Shown: piece by piece, positions 7,987-11,893 of the stretch | Layout: every line of letters begins with the position of its first letter | How positions within the stretch are numbered: the stretch's first letter is position 1 | Assembly (NCBI GenBank): GCA_012520695.1 | Contig: JAAYNU010000087.1 | Coordinates: forward strand, 1-11,893 | From: Erysipelothrix sp. | Lineage (GTDB): Bacteria > Bacillota_I > Bacilli_A > Erysipelotrichales > Erysipelotrichaceae | DNA length: 11,893 bases | Direction of reading: 5' to 3' | Made by a program: the position numbers and the translations under genes | Notes under the pieces: model-generated | Told to the model about the DNA's origin: nothing | The model's input: the letters and a program-made list of their open reading frames with translations, nothing else | Databases searched by the model: none

Positions 7987-9003
7987 ATGAAACAATGCCT
8001 TGGTTGTGGCTCTGTGCTGCAAACTGAAAACGAAGCTTTACGTGGTTTTGCGAAAGATCTATCAAACGATTACTGCCAATCATGCTTTAGACTGCGTCAT
8101 TATCGTGATTTTAAACGCGTTAAAGCGAAAGTAAACGATGGAGATACACTTGCTTTTATTGAAGGATTTAAGGGTCATGTGATTTGGGTGCTTGATATCA
8201 TGCACTTAAACCAAAGCTTACACCCTGGATTAATTAGAACCTTAAGACACAAAGATGTTGTATTGGTTGTGAACAAGCGTGATTTACTCTCAAAAACAAT
8301 GAGTAATGGTAAATTAACGCAATCCATCATGCAAGCATTAAAAGGAACTGATATATCCTTAAGCGAAATTCTTTTCGTATCAGCACTGAAAAAAGACAGC
8401 CTTAAACCGCTCATTCCATACCTTGAAGATGCACCATGTGCATTTGTGGGTTGTGTGAATGCAGGTAAGAGTTCTGTCCTCAACAAGCTTTTAGGGCAAG
8501 ATGATCTCTCAGTGTCACCTGTTGCTTCGACAACGGCTGATGTCATGCACATCGAAAATGAGTTTTACGATGTTTATGATACACCAGGACTCAGTACTGA
8601 AACGATCTTATCTGATAAACTATCGGATGAGGCCTTAGTATTGTTGTCACCGCAAAAAGAAATTAAGCCCGTGGTATTTCAATTGTATGAAAAACAAACA
8701 TTGATTATCGGTAATATTGGGGCAATCACAATTACACCAAAGAAAACAGTGAACGTGATTTCTTACATACCGACGGCACTCAAACGCGTTAAACCGGATC
8801 GCATGGAAGCAAACCTTGCGCTTGATCATGACTTAATGATTGAGAATCCAAAATACCGTAAACGAACATGGCCACATGATTTAAAGGCAATGGACATTGA
8901 AATCTTTGATATCGGTTTTGTGACGATTCAAGGGGATTGTATTGAAGTAGAAACATATATGGATGAAGCTGCTGAGCTCGTCTACAGAAAGGCAATGATA
9001 TAA
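7987..9003 (+). CDS. yqeH: Ribosome biogenesis GTPase YqeH (circularly permuted)
   Basis: A 338-residue GTPase of the YqeH/RbgA-like group, needed in Bacillus for small (30S) ribosomal subunit assembly. A zinc finger at the N-terminus has two CxxC pairs (C4-C7 and C30-C33). The GTPase motifs are in permuted order. G4 NKRD (96-99) and a G5-like SALKKD come first, then G1 GCVNAGKS (155-162), a G2-region threonine around 182-183, and G3 DTPG (198-201). The remaining part is the C-terminal domain with likely RNA-binding role. Start at 7987 is fixed by the zinc finger beginning at residue 4, although no good ribosome binding site precedes it (only GAAAG at 7972-7976 and GGA at 7979-7981). It heads the operon and overlaps yhbY by one base (TAATG). 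In B. subtilis yqeG usually precedes it; here parC does. Confidence 0.94.
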   Translation: MKQCLGCGSVLQTENEALRGFAKDLSNDYCQSCFRLRHYRDFKRVKAKVNDGDTLAFIEGFKGHVIWVLDIMHLNQSLHPGLIRTLRHKDVVLVVNKRDLLSKTMSNGKLTQSIMQALKGTDISLSEILFVSALKKDSLKPLIPYLEDAPCAFVGCVNAGKSSVLNKLLGQDDLSVSPVASTTADVMHIENEFYDVYDTPGLSTETILSDKLSDEALVLLSPQKEIKPVVFQLYEKQTLIIGNIGAITITPKKTVNVISYIPTALKRVKPDRMEANLALDHDLMIENPKYRKRTWPHDLKAMDIEIFDIGFVTIQGDCIEVETYMDEAAELVYRKAMI

Positions 9004-9287
9004 TGTTAACGAAAGATCAAATTAAAGAACTACGAGGACTCTCACATCATGAGCCAACACTCGTGTTCATCGGAAAAAACGGATTAACTGAAACGGTCTA
9101 TGAGACATTCGATATTGCATTGAATTCACATAACTTAGTAAAAGTTACCATCCAACAAGCATCAGAAACAAAGATTTCAGATGTCATTGAGGCATTTGAA
9201 GATCGTTTTGCGTGTGATTTAGTCATGAAGGTTGGGCGTGTGGCAGTATTCTACCGTTATAATCCTAAAGGACGTATTAAGGTCTAA
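9003..9287 (+). CDS. yhbY: Ribosome assembly RNA-binding protein YhbY/YqeI (CRM domain)
   Basis: A 94-residue single CRM-domain protein that binds pre-50S particles and is thought to help large-subunit assembly. The whole chain is the domain. It has LRGLSHHEPTLVFIGKNGLT, with the GKxGL RNA-binding loop at 24-28, then an NSHNLVKVTI strand, and ends in VGRVAVFYRYNP, the conserved 'G...YR' close. Length matches the family (about 95-100). The start codon shares one base with the yqeH stop (TAATG at 9001-9005) and an AGAAAGG (8986-8992) lies upstream, so re-initiation after yqeH is likely. The B. subtilis orthologue is called yqeI and sits in the same order before nadD, but there aroE intervenes between yqeH and yqeI; here it does not. 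Confidence 0.93.
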   Translation: MLTKDQIKELRGLSHHEPTLVFIGKNGLTETVYETFDIALNSHNLVKVTIQQASETKISDVIEAFEDRFACDLVMKVGRVAVFYRYNPKGRIKV

Positions 9288-10273
9288 TGAAAACAGTTGT
9301 TTTATTTGGCGGCAGCTTTGATCCCATTCACTGGGGTCATATGAAAATCGCTCAACAAGCACTCATTCAAAGGAATGCGGATGAAGTTTGGTTTGTATTA
9401 AACCAAACAAGCCCATTTAAAGAGAAGGGTACTTCGTTTGATGCGCGCTATAAAATGGTGGAGATGATGATTAAACCACATTATCCGAAATTTAAAGCAT
9501 GCCGTATTGATGAAACACTACCAACGCCATCGTATGCGATTAATACTGTGGAAGTACTACAAAAGAAGTATCCAGACATTCGGTTTGAATGGTTAATCGG
9601 ATCCGATCAAATACCAAAACTTCATGAATGGCATCGTTTCAAGGAATTTGATGCGCTTGTCCAGATTGTGGTTTACCAAAGAGATGAGAACACTCATAAA
9701 TATCCAAAATTGAGTGGGGACTTAATCGATGTTTCGTCAACAGAAATTCGTAATGGAACATCCTTAAAAACACATCGCTCAGTATTGAATTACATGATGA
9801 GTGAGGGATTGTATCTTGAGGACATGTTACAACATCGTCTCTCATCTGAACGCTTTGATCACACAGTCCGTGTCACCTCGCTTGCTTTACAGCTGGCAGA
9901 GTGCCACAATGTGAGTTTAAAACGTGTATATCTAGCAGCGATGTTTCACGATTACTGTAAAGAGAACACAGATGATGCGATTTTCTTTAACACACAGTAT
10001 CCAAAAGCATTTGATCATGCCTTTGCGGCGAAGTCCTTATTATCAAAGTCCTATTATGTCTTTGATAAACAAGTTCTAAAAGCCATAGAGAATCATGTGT
10101 CGGGAACAGCTACCAATAAGATTGCTCAAATTCTTTTTATCGCTGATAAATGTGAATTAGGACGAAATTATGATAGCTCACCTTTTATCGATTTATCAAT
10201 GAACAATTTAAATGAGGGTTTCAAAGCCGTAAAAGAGGCAAACCAAGCATTTAATAGAAAAGAGAATGAATAA
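9287..10273 (+). CDS. nadD: Bifunctional nicotinate-nucleotide adenylyltransferase / YqeK-type HD phosphohydrolase
   Basis: A 328-residue fusion of two enzymes that are separate neighbouring genes in Bacillus. Residues 1 to about 178 are NadD, which adenylates nicotinate mononucleotide in NAD synthesis. Visible motifs are GGSFDP (8-13), the HWGH nucleotidyl-transfer motif (15-18), TPSYAINT (80-87), LIGSDQ (103-108), the ADP-binding SSTEIR (150-155) and the usual terminal helix YMMSEGLY (169-176). Residues about 185-328 are an HD domain like YqeK, known in other bacteria to cleave diadenosine tetraphosphate into two ADP. Its metal ligands are H192, H221-D222, H244, H270 and D287. Both sets of catalytic residues look intact, and there is almost no linker. 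It is joined by TAATG overlaps to both yhbY and rsfS. Such fusions are recalled from Mollicutes. No frameshift is evident. Confidence 0.94.
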   Translation: MKTVVLFGGSFDPIHWGHMKIAQQALIQRNADEVWFVLNQTSPFKEKGTSFDARYKMVEMMIKPHYPKFKACRIDETLPTPSYAINTVEVLQKKYPDIRFEWLIGSDQIPKLHEWHRFKEFDALVQIVVYQRDENTHKYPKLSGDLIDVSSTEIRNGTSLKTHRSVLNYMMSEGLYLEDMLQHRLSSERFDHTVRVTSLALQLAECHNVSLKRVYLAAMFHDYCKENTDDAIFFNTQYPKAFDHAFAAKSLLSKSYYVFDKQVLKAIENHVSGTATNKIAQILFIADKCELGRNYDSSPFIDLSMNNLNEGFKAVKEANQAFNRKENE

Positions 10274-10608
10274 TGACGAATTTAATTGAACTAATTACGA
10301 ATACTTTAGATGAAAAGAAGGCGAACGACATTGTTGTTATCGACTTCAAGAACTCAAACCCACTTGTAGATGCTTTTATTGTGTGCGATGCACCAAGCTT
10401 ACGACAAGTCCAAGCATTGAGCACGGATGTTGAAGAAGCAATTATTAAAGCAGGCGGCAAGATTAAGATTCAAGAACGTCAAAACGATGCATCATGGGTT
10501 TTAATTGATGCGATTGATGTTATTGTACACATCTTCATTACTGAAGAGCGTGAGCGCTACAACTTAGAGAAACTGTATCAGGATTATATTGATGATCGCG
10601 TACTATGA
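10273..10608 (+). CDS. rsfS: Ribosome silencing factor RsfS
   Basis: A 111-residue protein of the RsfS/Iojap family, which binds ribosomal protein L14 on the 50S subunit and blocks joining of the 30S subunit when nutrients fall. The conserved signature is clear: SNPLVDAFIV (28-37), SLRQVQAL (42-49), then WVLIDAIDVIVHIF (75-88) and the LEKLYQD tail (98-104). Length is normal. The start shares one base with the stop of the nadD-yqeK gene (TAATG, 10271-10275), with a purine-rich AAGAGAA upstream. Its 3' end overlaps the yqeM start. Position after nadD-yqeK is the same as in B. subtilis (yqeL), supporting the assignment. Confidence 0.95.
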   Translation: MTNLIELITNTLDEKKANDIVVIDFKNSNPLVDAFIVCDAPSLRQVQALSTDVEEAIIKAGGKIKIQERQNDASWVLIDAIDVIVHIFITEERERYNLEKLYQDYIDDRVL

Positions 10609-11257
10609 TCGTCTTTTTGCTGATCCAAAAGGCATCGAAGCCTACACAAATTTTGTAAAAGAGAACCTTGTTGAGGGAAGTATCCTTGAATTCGCATGCG
10701 GTACAGGGGATGTCCTTGTGCAGTTAAGCGATAGTGCCATCGGGCTTGATATCGATCAAACGATGCTTGACCAAGCTTTAATTAAGTATCCTGAATTACA
10801 AGGTCGCTTAATTAAGGGTGACTTCACAACGTATACGGATGTAAGAAAATACGACAATCTCGTATGTATTGGCGATAGTTTGAACTATTTAATGGATGAA
10901 TCAGAATTAAATGCATTCGTCAATAATTCAATCAAACTATCAGACCACATCATTCTTGATGCACATCATCCATACCGATTAAAAGAATTTGCGGATGATT
11001 TCTACGAAGAAGGTTCAACTGAAGAGTTTGATTACGCCTATCAGATCAGTGTTGAAGATGAAGAGTATCTCATTCACCTGATCAACTTCTTAGACGGAAC
11101 TTTTGATTCTGTAACACAATGGGTCTTTGATCCTCAAATCCTGATTAAGGGATACGAAGATCTTGGATACAATGTCAAAGTCATCAATGACTTTGATCAC
11201 GAAGGCATTCTCCCTGAAGGGGAGAAATTACGCTTTATTATCGATAAGATTGTATAA
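10592..11257 (+). CDS. yqeM: Class I SAM-dependent methyltransferase, YqeM-like
   Basis: A 221-residue putative methyltransferase. The opening AYYDRLFAD resembles the 'YD-L' start of the YqeM family. Motif I is ILEFACGTGD (31-40), the acidic SAM-ribose position is D53 in GLDID, and the family-typical GDSLNYL is at 94-100. The C-terminal half is acidic and mostly beta by eye, as expected for a substrate-recognition region. The substrate is unknown. I chose the ATG at 10592 because AGGA (10580-10583) sits 8 nt upstream; a TTG three bases earlier (10589) is possible but less likely. The gene overlaps rsfS by 17 nt and is the last of the operon, as in B. subtilis before the com genes. A terminator begins at its stop. 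Confidence 0.85.
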   Translation: MIAYYDRLFADPKGIEAYTNFVKENLVEGSILEFACGTGDVLVQLSDSAIGLDIDQTMLDQALIKYPELQGRLIKGDFTTYTDVRKYDNLVCIGDSLNYLMDESELNAFVNNSIKLSDHIILDAHHPYRLKEFADDFYEEGSTEEFDYAYQISVEDEEYLIHLINFLDGTFDSVTQWVFDPQILIKGYEDLGYNVKVINDFDHEGILPEGEKLRFIIDKIV

Positions 11258-11284
11258 CGACTTTGATACGGGTCGTTTTCTTTT
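11254..11284 (+). terminator. Rho-independent terminator of the yqeH-yqeM operon
   Basis: AACGAC (11256-11261) pairs with GTCGTT (11272-11277); two U-G pairs can extend the stem inward to leave a 6-nt loop. It is followed by TTTTCTTTT (ending at 11284). The stem starts inside the yqeM TAA stop (11255-11257). Confidence 0.75.
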
Positions 11285-11331
11285 GGTTATCACGTATTTT
11301 GTCTGTAATATAACAATGTAACCCCGACTTA

Positions 11332-11340
11332 TGGTAGAAT
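11332..11340 (+). promoter_or_regulatory. Extended -10 promoter for the C26 hydrolase gene
   Basis: TGGTAGAAT combines a TGn extension with a -10 box TAGAAT (11335-11340). No clear -35 is found at 16-18 nt, which is common for extended -10 promoters. Transcription would start near 11347, at the edge of the AAAGGAG ribosome binding site (11346-11352), so the leader would be very short. Confidence 0.45.
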
Positions 11341-11361
11341 GTTCCAAAGGAGATTGATAGT

Positions 11362-11893
11362 ATGGCACTTATTGGAATATCTGGAAGTATTATTAAGGAT
11401 CAAACAGGGGTATTTGCAGGGTATAAACGAGCGTATGTTAATGAAGATTATATTCACGCAATCCTGAAAGCAGGGGGAACACCTGTAATTCTTCCCGTAG
11501 TGGAGGATGAAGCGGTGATCAAAGATCTTGTTTCCAAGCTCGATGGTCTGATTTTATCGGGTGGACACGATGTTGCTCCACAAATGTATGGTGAAAATCC
11601 GCTTCGGAAATTAGGAGAAACATTTACTGAGCGCGATAGTTTTGATATGAAATTAATAGAATTTGCGAAGGATAGAACGATTCCAATTTTAGGAATCTGC
11701 AGGGGTTTTCAAATCCTCAATGTGTATCATGGTGGAACACTGTACCAAGATTTAGACTATTTAGACAATAAAGATGCGCTTGATCACTCCCAACAATCAG
11801 GTCCTGATATTGTGAATCATTCAATTACGATTGATGAAACGAGTATGTTCTTTGAGATTACTCAATCTCGTCGTTTATTCGTAAACTCATTTC
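11362..11893 (+). CDS. Gamma-glutamyl-gamma-aminobutyrate hydrolase family protein (peptidase C26), N-terminal part
   Basis: The first 177 codons of a gene that runs off the right edge. It begins MALIGISGS and has the features of class I glutamine amidotransferase-like hydrolases of the PuuD type. These are an ILKAGGTPVILP segment, then LDGLILSGGHDVAPQMYGE, which is the family 'SGG-D-P-Y' element, and the nucleophile C113 in LGICRGFQILNV. Near the cut end it reads RRLFVNSF, where homologues continue into the catalytic His-containing region, which lies outside the window. PuuD relatives cleave gamma-glutamyl amides such as gamma-glutamyl-GABA, but many family members have unknown substrates and no putrescine-pathway genes are visible here. 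The ATG has AAAGGAG 9 nt upstream and its own promoter after the yqeM terminator. Confidence 0.9.
   Translation, partial: MALIGISGSIIKDQTGVFAGYKRAYVNEDYIHAILKAGGTPVILPVVEDEAVIKDLVSKLDGLILSGGHDVAPQMYGENPLRKLGETFTERDSFDMKLIEFAKDRTIPILGICRGFQILNVYHGGTLYQDLDYLDNKDALDHSQQSGPDIVNHSITIDETSMFFEITQSRRLFVNSF

Noticed and set aside
8175..8552. 125-codon open frame on the - strand
   Set aside because: It is antisense to yqeH, whose zinc finger and GTPase motifs leave no doubt about the true frame, and it has no recognisable motif.
10589..10594. TTG as the start of yqeM
   Set aside because: The following ATG has better spacing (8 nt) from AGGA and gives the usual family N-terminus; TTG remains a minor possibility.
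1..11893. Defence system, mobile element or other novel accessory system
   Set aside because: All genes are core or common families with uniform style, and there are no transposase, integrase, direct repeats, CRISPR repeats or tRNA sites.

Overview
The window looks like ordinary chromosomal DNA of a low-GC Gram-positive bacterium (Bacillota). The evidence is strong AGGAGG-type ribosome binding sites, sigma-A-like promoters, normal use of TGA as a stop (so not Mycoplasma) and the gene neighbourhoods. The compact NadD-YqeK fusion and the quinolone-target serine at ParC position 81 point towards Erysipelotrichia, possibly Erysipelothrix; this taxonomic call is an inference.

Left part (1-3430): the 3' end of a DUF1015-family gene on the + strand converges on a two-gene ABC exporter operon on the - strand (ATPase, then a large permease, joined by ATGA). 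The two convergent genes share one bidirectional hairpin terminator that contains both stop codons. Upstream of the ABC operon, also on the - strand, is plsY (acyl-phosphate glycerol-3-phosphate acyltransferase of phospholipid synthesis). A terminator hairpin overlapping the plsY stop codon separates it from the ABC operon.

Centre (3431-7917): a divergent promoter region separates plsY from parE-parC, the two subunits of topoisomerase IV. They overlap by 11 nt and use a very strong internal ribosome binding site.

Right part (7900-11284): a near-consensus promoter inside the last codons of parC, followed by a leader hairpin, begins a compact operon: yqeH, yhbY/yqeI, a nadD-yqeK fusion, rsfS and yqeM. 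It matches the Bacillus subtilis yqe operon without aroE and without yqeG next to yqeH. Three successive junctions are TAATG stop/start overlaps and the last is a 17-nt overlap. The operon joins ribosome assembly and silencing (YqeH, YhbY, RsfS) with NAD synthesis (NadD) and Ap4A breakdown (YqeK). A terminator at the yqeM stop closes it.

End (11332-11893): a new promoter and the first 177 codons of a class I glutamine amidotransferase-like hydrolase (peptidase C26, PuuD-like), cut by the window edge.

I see no mobile element, CRISPR array, tRNA, rRNA or defence system, and no gap over 300 bases without a gene. The points most worth a second look are the yqeH leader, the NadD-YqeK fusion, the terminator-to-RBS arrangement ahead of the ABC operon and the internally duplicated permease.
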